Below the pieces are notes generated by a model. That model had not been told where the DNA came from, ran no database searches, and worked only from the letters and a program-made list of their open reading frames with translations. The position numbers and the translations under genes were made by a program. From Smittia aterrima (Eukaryota; Arthropoda; Insecta; Diptera; Chironomidae), in the NCBI GenBank assembly GCA_033063855.1, contig CP093829.1:20305537-20369536 (forward strand): DNA of 64,000 bases, in the 5' to 3' direction. Shown one piece after another: positions 22,897 through 34,025 of this stretch. Within the stretch, counting starts at the first letter, position 1, and each line of letters opens with the position of its first letter.

Positions 22897-25587
22897 TGAT
22901 TTCTTTTTGACTTCAACAATTCAAGTTGTTATCCACCTAGAAATTCAATAAATCAAGAAATTCCCTTCTATAGAAAAGATTAAATAACATTCGAGATCGA
23001 TTGCATAAAGCAATTCTTCTCATTCACTTTCTAGCACATCTTAAAATAGCCAGTTCACAAAAATTCTATTACGTAATGACGTTCGATGCAATCGCTGCAA
23101 GTTAAAGCGCTCTCGTGTCGATTTCCGCACTGTTTGAATAACAACTATTGAGTGAGCCTAAGTGAAATGCACTTCTATTTATATGCAAAAGTTTCTTCTT
23201 AGAAGACCTTCTAATCGCGTATGTCTAGATGCGAATCAACACGTAGGAAAGTGTACGCGTGTCTTCTTCGTTTCAAATGAGTCAGAAGATACCGCTCACG
23301 GAAAACAAGAGAAAATTCAAAATTGTAAACAAAATGTTTTTCGTAGAAAGAAAACAACTTTCACATTTTGACGTTGAAGAAGAAACATTTCGAAATATAT
23401 TTTGGGACTCGAAAGGTGATCGTAATAAAAAAGAAAATTTCTGTACAACTTCATCAACTTTAATGGATTCTTTGACTGCAGTGAGAGCGATTTTGTTTTC
23501 GCTACAGACTCACGACAATATGTCAGATGATGAGAATTTACTGTTCTCTTAGACAAACGAAAAAAAAAACGTATTTTCGCTTCGCCATCAATTTTCACAT
23601 CTTTAAGGAACAGTCGTAGCGCCGCCAAACTGATATCTAACGGAAATAAATTGTGAAAAAGATTGCGAGGCATCGTTTTAATGACCCGTCATAGAATGAG
23701 GCGAGCGAGAATGGAAACTTGAATTTGTCGTTTCATTACTCGCTTAAATTTGGCGTGAAACGCGTTTCTGATTTGATTTTAACGTTCAACGATCAACTCG
23801 ACATTCCACTGATTTTTAACTTCTCTCGAGTTTGACTTCAATGAACTTGAAGGATTTTTTTTAAATGAAACTGCTTTTAAGGCTTCTTTGTTATTCTTCA
23901 ATTGCAAAAAACCTCTCTTTACTTTTCTTGTTTCGAAATGTGAAATGTTTAGTTCTCTCTTGAGAACATTGCTACGTCTAGTCGGGTTTTGTGAACATCT
24001 CGAGACATCTTTCATTTTAAAAATGACAAAACCCCAACGGGCATGAACTTATCTTGTAAGCGAAAAGTAAGAAAATGTAATTTCATGCGAATCTTGACCA
24101 GATAAATTTATTGCGACAGGACTTCAACTTCAACTTGCTATCGAATTCAAAACACGGACAAAATGGCGCTATAAGGGTTTATCTCTTCCAAAAAGAAGCC
24201 TTTAAAAGCCAATTAAGTAAACAGATTTCTCTTTTTTTCTGAGTTTTAATCTTTTAATGTATTTTGCTTCATCAAAAATTGTCACTTGCTCCACGAAAAT
24301 TGAAGCGCAAAGAGAGAAACTCATTAGGAGCGAACGTGGGTGCCGCTTTTATATAAAATATTTCATACTAAAGCTTCTGTAACAAAACTCAGAATTACCA
24401 TAATAATTTTTCATCATGTCATCTTGAAGTGTTTGACATAAACCAAGACACAAGTAAGGAAAGCTCAGGTTCGACAGAGTTTTAACGAATGTATTAGATT
24501 CGATACATCGTAGAAACTTTGATTGTTGGCATGTTAACTTGTCATGTGGATTAGAAGAGACAGCTTCACGAATTTTAATTTTCCACAACAGTCGAGCCAC
24601 GCTGTGAGTGAGTCACAGTCTGTGACACATAAACAAGAACATTAGCATATTTCCTATCGAGCGAAGAAATTGAAAGAATTCGTTGATTTGTTGGCTTCAA
24701 TTAAAGTTCAAATTTCTCTAAAAATTAATATTTCAGAGGAGCTGAAACAACTTTTGAATTGAAAATGTCGCTAAGCCTTACTTAGTTTTCTAAAGAGCTA
24801 TTACGGAAAACCTTTTGATTGTTTCGTTCCAGAGAGTGCTTATTTTGAAACGAGCGCTTTGATCGCATTACAATTAAAATCAAAGGGCGAAACACGGTAA
24901 ACTGTTAAAAAGACTTTGTGATGGAAATGAGTTCGGGGAGTGGTTCGGAAGTCACGTGTCTCTCAAATAAATATTTAATCTTTGTGACTACGAGACGTGA
25001 TTGTTGTGTTCGTTCAATTTCATTCGATTTATTATTTTCACTTCACAGAATTTCCTCAATTTTCTCACATAAATATTTGCCATGACGTAAACTAAAAACA
25101 TTTTTCTGACACAAGACGCCATGCGAATTTTATCGCCAACTTTTCTGCTTGGAATCTCTTCTGTTGCCGTAAAATAAAACAATCTTATTTAGAATACGAG
25201 AAGATGCATCTCAATCGATATTAAAACGAAATGACATTGAAGCAAGTGCTTTCACAATTGAGTTTTCCAGAAAGCGGAGAGCAAAAAAAATCTCTCGACT
25301 TCAAATTTGTGAAGTAAATTTTGTTATGGTTGGAATGTGATTGGAATCACGTCGGTTGCATCTCTTGAACATAGTAAGTTCCACTCGTTGTGCATAATGC
25401 TGGTGACAATGTAGTTTCACAGCTTTCAAGTGCTTTCGAGTAAAGAGCACTTATCTAAAACACGAACATAACTGCTTCACAATCGTTGACATTTTCATTA
25501 AGCCAACAGCGTTTTCTAATTGTGTTTCATCCTCTCGTTTCAGGAGCTGTTAAGCGATAGATCGCCGTGAAGTTGTAGAATCATAAA
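22897..25587. other. intergenic stretch
   Basis: No supported gene. Frames of 60-120 codons at 23.2-24.6 kb are overlapping, low-complexity and without splice context. A pyrimidine-rich acceptor just before 25544 (TCGTTTCAG) suggests that the right end includes a 5' UTR exon of the GPCR gene. Confidence 0.45.
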
Positions 25588-27671
25588 ATGGATGAGAAAT
25601 GGCTTCTGAAGCTGGCAACAATTAAAAATACTTCGCGAAAAATCTCAATCATCCCGAAGACCACGACCTCGTTACCGCTGAACTTGTCCTTCATCGATAA
25701 TGACAGTTTTGAAGAAGATGTCGAACTGCTTAGCTCTTTATCTCTTTTAATTTTAATTATTCTTTATGGCATCATCGTGTTCAGTGGCATTTGCGGCAAC
25801 ACAACTTTGCTCTTTTCTCTCTGTTCGCAATCAACAACTCGCGTAAAGAACCCTCTGCTCTTGGCACTTTGCGCTGCAGATCTGCTCGTGACGTTGGTGT
25901 CAGCGCCACTCACGATTATCGGAATATTGTTGCGTCAGAGTAGAACAATCTCTTTCTTAATAACCAACATTGGTTGCAAAGTTTTCTATTACATGCAGGT
26001 ACGTCGAGTCATTTGAATTATTTAATTAAAGTTCACAAAGTTTTATCGCAACGAACACGTTCGATGATAAAAACTTTTCTCAGCTAATAACAAGAGAACA
26101 GTCATAAGTTTCTTGTTAATTTCATTTTCTATCATTTGGTGACAATCTTCGCTTGGAAATACTTTGTAAATAATTCGATTCTTTCTTATTACAGACATTT
26201 CCTGTTGTCGCAAGTTCCTTTTGTCTTCTGATGCTATCTCTCGACCGATATGCGACTGTGAAACATCCTCGTTTCACTCAGCTACGTCAACGACCGTATC
26301 TTCCCTCTGTGTTGGCATTTGTATCCTGGTTCGGTGCAAGTGTCCTCTGCATACCGTTTTTATTAGTCTACAAAGTAACGAGCATATCGCCAGCGGTCAT
26401 TTCATCGAATGGACATCAATTAAATCCAACTACGTTGTTTCCTTCACGTGACGACAATTTGATTAATGATAGAAAACTTTGCACTTCCGATTATGGCTCG
26501 GATGATTGGCATTTGGCGTTCATTGTGGCATACGTAGGGTTTGCATTCATCGTGCCCTGCTGTGGCATATTATTCAATCATTTAGGTTGGTAATTGATGT
26601 TAAGAAAATTCCTAGATCTTAATTGAAATCTCGATTAGGTGTCCGTCGGAAACTTTGTGCATTATCATTGACTGCTCGAGCACAGCATGGAGAGTTACCG
26701 TTGCCAATGCCAACAATCCTCAGGCGTCCAACTCACATGATCCTTGTAACGGGGATGACTCCGAATGGACTCAACGTGCAAGATTCATCACACGATGATT
26801 ACATCAGTCCGCAGAGAACTGGCAAACGAAATAGCAACGGAAGTGACTGCGGTGTTCACCGAATTAGCAGCAATCGGAGGTTTCATGGATCATCTGGCAG
26901 TGGACTAACTCCATTACACAACAGAAACAGTCTTGGGACGGACGAGGAAAATCGAAACTTGATGGCAGAGACACGATTTCGTAGTGGACCGAGAACACCA
27001 CGGTTGGTATCATTTATCACTTCAGTCATTTTATTACGCGCTTAATTAAACGTTGCGTTGATTTATTACTTCGATCAGGTGATGAATAACTTTTTAATTT
27101 GTCCATTAGATCGATTCGACGTGCTCAAAATCAGCAGATGCGAGCGCAACTTCCTTCACCTCCATGCCCGCCCGCTGAGCTTCCGCTGCCTCAGACGTCT
27201 ACGTTGCGAAGCCGTCGGCGGCTAGCGAACATTCTTGTCGCTGCTGGCTTCATTTATATGCTTTGTTGGATGCCTTACGTGTGCTGCCTAGTGATAAGAG
27301 AGTTTTCAATCAACAACGAATGTTCGAACACGGCCAGGGAATTCTTCATGCTATTAGGTGAGACTTAGGCTTTCAAAGGTTTTACTTTCTGTCTGACTTG
27401 TTTCTTCAAATAAGGATTTACGCATTCGGCTGTATCTCCAATTATTCATTGGATCCTGAATTATAATTCGCTTCGTCAGTCGTCCTGCCAACCATTTGCA
27501 AAACTCAATTCGGCCCAACGATTCCTTCGGTCACACTTAAGATTCACGGGTCCCCCGCCTCCTCCAGCAAGCTCGACTAACGAAGCCGCCCTCGGACCCT
27601 TCAACCCAAAATTTATTAAACAGCGACCGCAAATATACAAACCACCAGCGTCATCCCATTATCTTTATTGA
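25588..27671 (+). CDS. class A (rhodopsin-like) G protein-coupled receptor, orphan
   Basis: Five coding exons (25588-25998, 26195-26585, 26639-27002, 27110-27357, 27415-27671) give 556 aa in one frame. The N-terminus is about 50 residues long with possible N-glycosylation sites (NTS, NLS). TM1 has GNTTLLFSLC and TM2 has LALCAADLLVT, the Asp-containing TM2 motif. A conserved Cys precedes TM3, and LSLDRYATV gives the DRY motif (Asp154-Arg155-Tyr156). The third intracellular loop is long and Ser/Arg/Pro-rich (about 200 residues). TM6 carries the CWMPY motif. TM7 is unusual: where NPxxY is expected it reads SPIIHWILN. The tail is short, proline-rich and ends in HYLY. The overall form resembles insect neuropeptide-type orphan receptors; ligand unknown. 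A polyadenylation signal is at 28030-28035. Confidence 0.88.
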
Positions 27672-30600
27672 ATTGAATTTACCGCGCATTCTAATTAGTT
27701 TTTCAGCCGTGCGATTGAGCTGCGTCCTTTTCATTATATTTTGTGCATGGAGTTAACAGAAATCTCTGCTTTCCGGACTATTACTCATATCCGAGACATT
27801 TTTCATCAACGCAGCGGGTTAAAGTTGATGAGAAAAATCAACGCGACGATGATGAACAAAGCAAAGGTAAATTGAAAGGATGAATCGAAAATAATTGGCT
27901 CGTTTCGTTCCATCCTTTGCCCGGGGACCACTTTTTCTTCCTTCTCCCTCCTTTTGTTGATCAAAGTCGTCAGGTCATCGAGAATGGCTGAAATTCCATC
28001 TGAATGGATAAACTAAAAAAGGTTCTGTAAATAAATGTTAAGAATCATTGACACAAAAAGAAAAAAAAAGATGAAAAATGAGATAAATCGGACCCACATC
28101 AACATTGTAACATGTGGAAAGTCGATTGTGTAGTTGAGTTAATTTCTATGCGACCGCTCGAAACTTAATCCGTGCAAAGCGACGCATTGGAGACGATATC
28201 TGATAAAATCGTCATTAGATAGATCTGTGATTTCCTCCCTCAATTTTACTCAATTGTAGTCGTGTGGAGATTGTTTGTAATTTAGGATAACTCCTCTTAG
28301 GCTAAGAAATGATGCATCATCATCAAGTTGCTGTGGAAAGAGAAGGTTTCAGCTTCAATTATTGAAAAAAGAATGAAAGAAAAATATTAAGTAAGGATTC
28401 CAAATGTTTAACAGAAATATCTTTGTGCCTCTAAAATGAACGAGTACTTGTCGTTGATGTCATGAACGTCGTTTGACGTAACGAGTACTCACCTAAAACT
28501 TTCCAGAATTTCTACATGCTAAAAAGTATTTATAGCTCTAACCGTTCTGCTCGCCTTTGTGTGGAAAACCCTGTTATCATCATAAACCAAAACCTCATGG
28601 AAGACGAAAAGGAAATTGCTTGCATGATTTCTGTTTTTATTCGGAATCGGGGTCAATGTGTGGGCGTGTGAATTATGAGTGAAAGGAAAGAATGGAAAAA
28701 CTTCGACGAGAAAGGAATTTTTCGACCTTCTAAAGCTTTCATATATTTTCATGAAGAAGACAAGTTGTAGACAATAATAAAACCTCATCTCATCCAGGAA
28801 TTCAAAAGGAAATTAGCTGAAGTTTATGAACTATCATCGAACAGATTCTTTCGTAAGAATTTTCTTTCTATTCAGTGGCTAATGCTTTGCTTCTATTGTT
28901 GATGGTCGTGACTCCTCACTTGAGTAAAATTAGTTCATCAAAAGTTTTGTCAAGTTCTATAACCACGGGAGAAATTGCATGAAACCAAATTTACCTCCTC
29001 AACCAGCTCTAACCGAATTTACATGATTGACATTTTTCCAATTATCATAAAAAGGTGACTGGAATCTTGGCCAAGAACTTAATCCATTAACTCGAATGAT
29101 TTTACAAAATTTGTTCGTAAGAAAGAAGCTCACCGGCTAATTCGAACTCAATCACGATAACAAGTTTCGTCGATCTATTAAAGCTAACAAATTCGATCAA
29201 TGCGATGATCGAAGCTCAAACTTTTTTTCTATCGAATCAATCTAAAAAGATTATCGATGTAACTTTTTCTTCCCTTTCATTTTCTGCAACAACAAAATCA
29301 TATAAGTTGCTTCAATTTAAATTGAGAGAAAGAAAGTCGTCATCTTCGGATAAGAAAGGCGTCGGGTTTCTTCATTCGCTCGGCGAAATGAGCGGAAAAA
29401 AGCTTTTGCGAAAATAAAAGGGAAAGATTTATTGAAAAACAATAGTTAGAATGAGACGATACGATGTGAAAGGATGAAATAAGAATAATTGGATTACGGT
29501 TTTGAAATTTGTCTCTTATACTTTTATCTTTCTTCTCATTCACCCACGCCAGCAGCAAAACAACAGTCGCTGGGGAATCCTTAAAGAAATGTGCGTCTTC
29601 GCATTCTGGGCAAAAAAATATTATTTCAATGGCTTTCTCCGACTTTTAAGAAATTCATTCGCAAGTTACCGCATCTGTTGACGAGCTGAGGCGGAAAAGT
29701 ATTCAACTCATTGCTCGATCCTGTCAGAAAATAAATTCTTTAAGAATAACTGCCGCCGCTACCTTTCCAAATCGTGTCTTTTATTGATTTCTTAAATGCT
29801 TTTGTGGATGTGAAAGGAGAACGAAATGATAATGATAACGAAATTGAGTGAATGGGAAAACACCCCAGGTGAAGCGAATGAAATATAAAAATATGATGAA
29901 GAAAATTTGTGAAAGTCTCCGCTTCTCAAATCGTTGTGTGCTTTTTGTTATGTTGAAAAGAGACAAAGAGCTTTCAGCATGAAGCGTGCTAGTCGCATTT
30001 TCATTGCGAAATTGGGCGAAGTTTCACAGGAGCTTTAAAGAAGATCTATGATTGACTTGAAAGCTTCTGGGGAAATGTGACTGAGCCGGATCCTCATAAA
30101 TTGTCTTCGTCTTTTCTTATTTCCTGTTGTTTCTTCGCTTCGCATCATCCCGGGTTTGTTTTGTAGAAAACACCGATACAACACACAACGTAACTTTATC
30201 TCCCTCCGCCAATGTAACAAAGAAAAACAATTTTACCGAAGAGGGAAAACAATTGAAAGTAATTAGTTGCTAAGTGAACGAAGAACAAAATCTTGTAAAT
30301 TATTTATTTTTCAGAGCTGAAACAATCATTAAAAATTAAGAAGAGACTAAACTATTGTTAATTGACAGATAATTGATAAGATTTAGGATGACAGTTTGTG
30401 GATTGGAAGCTTCTTTCAAACTTGTAAATATCAATTCAAAAAGTTAAAAAAAGAAGGAGAATTAGAATTAAATAAATGGTTCAGGAAAATTTTATTGGGC
30501 TTTCAATGTGGGAGGACGGATCTTTAATAAATTACGTCACGCACATGATTTATTGCGATCAGACAACGTCAACGACCTTGAAATTGATTTGGGTTCACAG

Positions 30601-31444
30601 ATTTTACAGAGCGAGAAGTTTTAGGGACGAAGATGAAAAAAAGGTTCGCACCTGCAGGTGACTCGAGTTGAGGTCTCAAAGTAAAAAGAAGAAGAGTTTT
30701 CTTTTCAAATCTTAATTTTATTTACTCGAATGCAATTTTTGTTTTGAAGTTTAGCTTGAATTCACATGCAAGAATTGTATTTCATTTAAAGAAGGAAATA
30801 AATTCATACGTGCTGCGGAATAAACCTAAGTTGATGCATTTTACTCGCAACATTTATGTCGACAAGAGTTTGATGGAACGTTTTCCCGAACATGAAATGC
30901 TTCGAGAGCGATTTTTATGAAAATGTTCCATTCCTCCGAAAGTGGCTCTTCGTAATTACGAACTGAACTGAAGTCGATTCAATATTCGTCTCATAGTGAT
31001 GAAAAAAACGTCTCGATCTATAAATCAAATTATGTACTCGACGCTCAAACTTTTCCAATTATCTCTGAGTGAACTGTTATTCTTTGGATTGAGTGATTGC
31101 TTCAATTCAATTTAATTATTCAACGCGGAAGGGAAAAAATTTACTATTAATTTAATTCAGTCTGATTACGTTTGAGAATGTCACTTGAAGCGAAGAAGCA
31201 TTGAGAAGTTGTTTCTGTTATTAAAACCTATTTTATTTAAATGATTTGTGGAATTTTGGATTATGCGGAAGAAGATCTTACGATTCGCCTTAACTACAAT
31301 CGGATGAGACGTTCCCTTAAATTACTTCAAAGATCTTACAGCTAATCGTGGATGCACAGGAGGGAAATCAACGTATGGAAATTAAATTAAAATTGTGTTC
31401 AAGTCTGAAATGAGTTGTTCGGGGGCGAGCTTCGCATATCCAGC
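27672..31444. other. intergenic stretch between GPCR and RCC2
   Basis: Includes the GPCR 3' UTR (AATAAA at 28030-28035). The remainder is AT-rich with short frames only. A palindromic double E-box, CACCTGCAGGTG, lies at 30649-30660. I see no coding exon. Confidence 0.5.
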
Positions 31445-33190
31445 TTAATCAACAATAAATTCATTCATCTTGTCGTACTTCAACTTTGTCTTTTCGTCAT
31501 CAGTATTTACGAGCATTAGAGTGTGCGAGTATCCCATTGCAATTTGAGGGATCTTCATCTCCGACAACTTTGTAACTTCCTTTGGCTGAGCCGATGACTT
31601 TTGCAAGTCTCCCAAGCCCAACTCTCCGAATGTCGGGGAAGCGCCCCAAGCAATCAGCGTATCGTCAGCGGAAATCATAACGGAAGTGTATCCACAATCA
31701 ATGTCTACCACGTTCCAGCCTGAAAGAAAAAGGAAGAATTAACATCGACAAATAAAAAAAGTGTCTCGAAGATTTAATTTACCTGCAAGATCTTGAACTG
31801 GCTTTGGATACATGTTGGCTTCACCTGTCTTTTTGTTTTGTCCGAACAAATAGAGTTGACCTGCATCCGGAATAGCCTAAGAGAAAGATTTAATTAGGAA
31901 ATGACTTTGATAGTTGAGGAAATTTGAAACTCACTAAAGTGAAGGATGATCCACAGAAAATTCGACGAACTCCACGATTAGACGAGTCGAAGAACTTGAT
32001 GAGACGTGGGACCATTTCATCTTTTTGTTCAGCATGTCCCAAGCGACCAACTCCTCCAAAGCCCCAGCTGTATGCTCGTTTTTTCGAATCAATTGCAACT
32101 GTATGATTGTTGCCGCATGCAAAATCAACGATTTGAACATCGTCAACTGGAGTTACATGACCGTCCTTTGCCTTTTCAATGTAAAGAGGAACTCGCTTTG
32201 GCGATAGTTCGAAGTGGAAAGACATCTTTGACGATGTAATGAAATATTTGCCTAAAAGATTGAAAAGTAAGTGGCTGAATCGAGAATGAAATGTTTAAGC
32301 TTACCGTCGGTGTTGTGACCGAGTTGTCCGTATTCTGGTAATCCAAAAGTATGTAAGTTTCCTTTGACATCAAGAATGACAGAGAACTCAGCGCCACAGC
32401 CAACTTTAATAATTGGTGGCCCAGTGTAGTTGATTCTCGTGACTTTTGTTATCATGGCAGTGGATGTTCCAACACCACATTGTCCTGACTTGTTATCACC
32501 GCACGCATAGACGAGACCAGTATCAGTCAAGAACAATGTGTGATTTCTACCACAGGCAGCATCAATAATGTTGAATCCTTCCAAGCCGGGAACCAATGTT
32601 GGCTTCTCATATGTTCTTAATTCTGGCTGACCTGTGTCATTTAATTAAAAACGAAGAAGATTAAGTCGAAGCAACTTTAGTAACAAATTGTTAATACTGA
32701 CCCAATTGTGCAAAATTGTTACGACCTAAAAATTAATTGTTAGAGTGACAATGCAAATGGAAAATAAATCATTAATCTCACCAAGGGTCAGAGCTTTACG
32801 ATCCATGTTGACAAGAACACTGTGTGCAGATGCACAACCGCTTACAATGCGACGATATTTCTCATCAGTGAATCGGTGAAAGTTCCACAAGTTAGGACGA
32901 ATCTTAACTCCGCCTTTTGCGTCAGCTCTCTTTCCAACGATATCCCACGTGATCATACCAGCAACAACCAATTTACCAGGTTCACGATCGCGAGAAGCGA
33001 GCAACTCCTCTGGAAGCTTTGGCAAAACAGCTCTTTCATCGAAAGTGACCGGTTGAGCAGCGCCGTTGCCGTTTCCAGAAACCTCATCGCCATAGTCATC
33101 ACTTAAGTCAGAGTCGAATGAATCTTCAGTCTTCTTCTTGCCTCGTTTGGCAGTCTTCTTAACGGGCTCGGATTTGCGCTTTGATGCCAT
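31445..33190 (-). CDS. RCC2 (TD-60) homologue, RCC1-repeat protein
   Basis: RCC2 is a beta-propeller protein of mitotic chromosomes and centromeres that acts in Rac/Arf signalling and spindle function. Six exons on the minus strand (32782-33190, 32702-32725, 32305-32631, 31935-32251, 31783-31876, 31445-31719) encode 481 aa. The N-terminus is a Lys/Ser-rich basic tail with an acidic patch (DSFDSDLSDDYGDE), as in RCC2. Next come the family-typical segment GKLVVAG.ITWDIVGK and RCC1 blades with signatures such as CGRNHTLFLTDTG, FGLPEYGQLGH, CGNNHTVAIDSKKRAYSWG and GYSHTLMLV. Exon 2 is a 24-nt microexon coding RNNFAQL within a blade. The ATG follows a short leader in a head-to-head promoter with the plus-strand gene at 33388. 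Confidence 0.93.
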
Positions 33191-33387
33191 TTTCTCTCTT
33201 CAGTTGATTGATAATTTGGAGCGATTGTTGTCTTCGGTGGTTAATAAACGTTGGAAAGAAGTACAAGCAGCGATTGTAAAAGTCACACAGTGTGGATCTG
33301 CGAAAGACGAGAAGAATGAAAGGAAAGGAGAAGATACAATTTACAGCGAAAAAATCAAGTTCGCACACACTCGAAGTTTATTGGTCC
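33191..33387. promoter_or_regulatory. shared bidirectional promoter region, RCC2 / small gene
   Basis: Only 197 bp separate the divergent start codons of RCC2 (minus) and the two-exon gene at 33388 (plus), so both must be driven from this interval. No TATA box is evident on either strand, as is usual for housekeeping pairs. Confidence 0.5.
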
Positions 33388-33785
33388 ATGGTGACTAGCT
33401 CAGTAACAAGAATATTAGTTAATGAATCTCAGGTAAGTGTTCATTGAACTTCGTTGGAAAAGGATGTCTTGTTTGTTGATGACTTTAAATTAAATGAAAT
33501 CGTTTATTTACGACGGCTAGTCACCATTTTATGACGCTTCTTTTGTCTGGGGACATTTTTCAGAATAAAATGAAATTCATCACTCCAAAGATTCGATTTT
33601 GCATTCGGTTTCAACAAAAGCTAGCTCAACAAATGCAACAAAGTATTTTAGCTTTGCCTAGGTCACCAAAAAAATTATTGCTGCCGACATTGATGGAAAA
33701 GTTTGAAGAGAATGAAACCAAACAAAAGAAAATTTCAAGATGCAAGTTGAACATTTGTTTGATGAATTTCAAGATTTCTTTCTAG
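33388..33785 (+). CDS. hypothetical 88-aa protein, two exons
   Basis: Exon 33388-33432 (15 codons from an ATG directly behind the RCC2 promoter) ends at a perfect CAG|GTAAGT donor. It joins in phase 0 to exon 33564-33785 after a TTTTTCAG acceptor, encoding 88 aa. The product is basic and Gln/Lys-rich (IRFCIRFQQKLAQQMQQ, then RSPKKLLLP), with no signal peptide or membrane segment. I do not recognise it. An unspliced reading starting at an ATG at 33531 is also open through exon 2, so the start is not certain. Support is limited to splice-site quality, frame continuity and promoter position. Confidence 0.5.
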
Positions 33786-34025
33786 CTCATTCACTTCCTA
33801 ATCGTTTTATGCAATCAAATCACTATATTTAATTCATTAGAACGTTTTATTTACCAAAATATTTCAAGAAGTTTAACTTTGCACAAAAGCCTAACAAAAA
33901 TTTTCGGCTTTTTCTGAAATTTATTGAACGCACTCGTGATGCGAGAAAGCTACGCTCGCAAAAAAAATATAAACAAACGCAGCGTGAAATAAGAAAGACA
34001 AATTTAATAATTAAGCTAGAACAAA

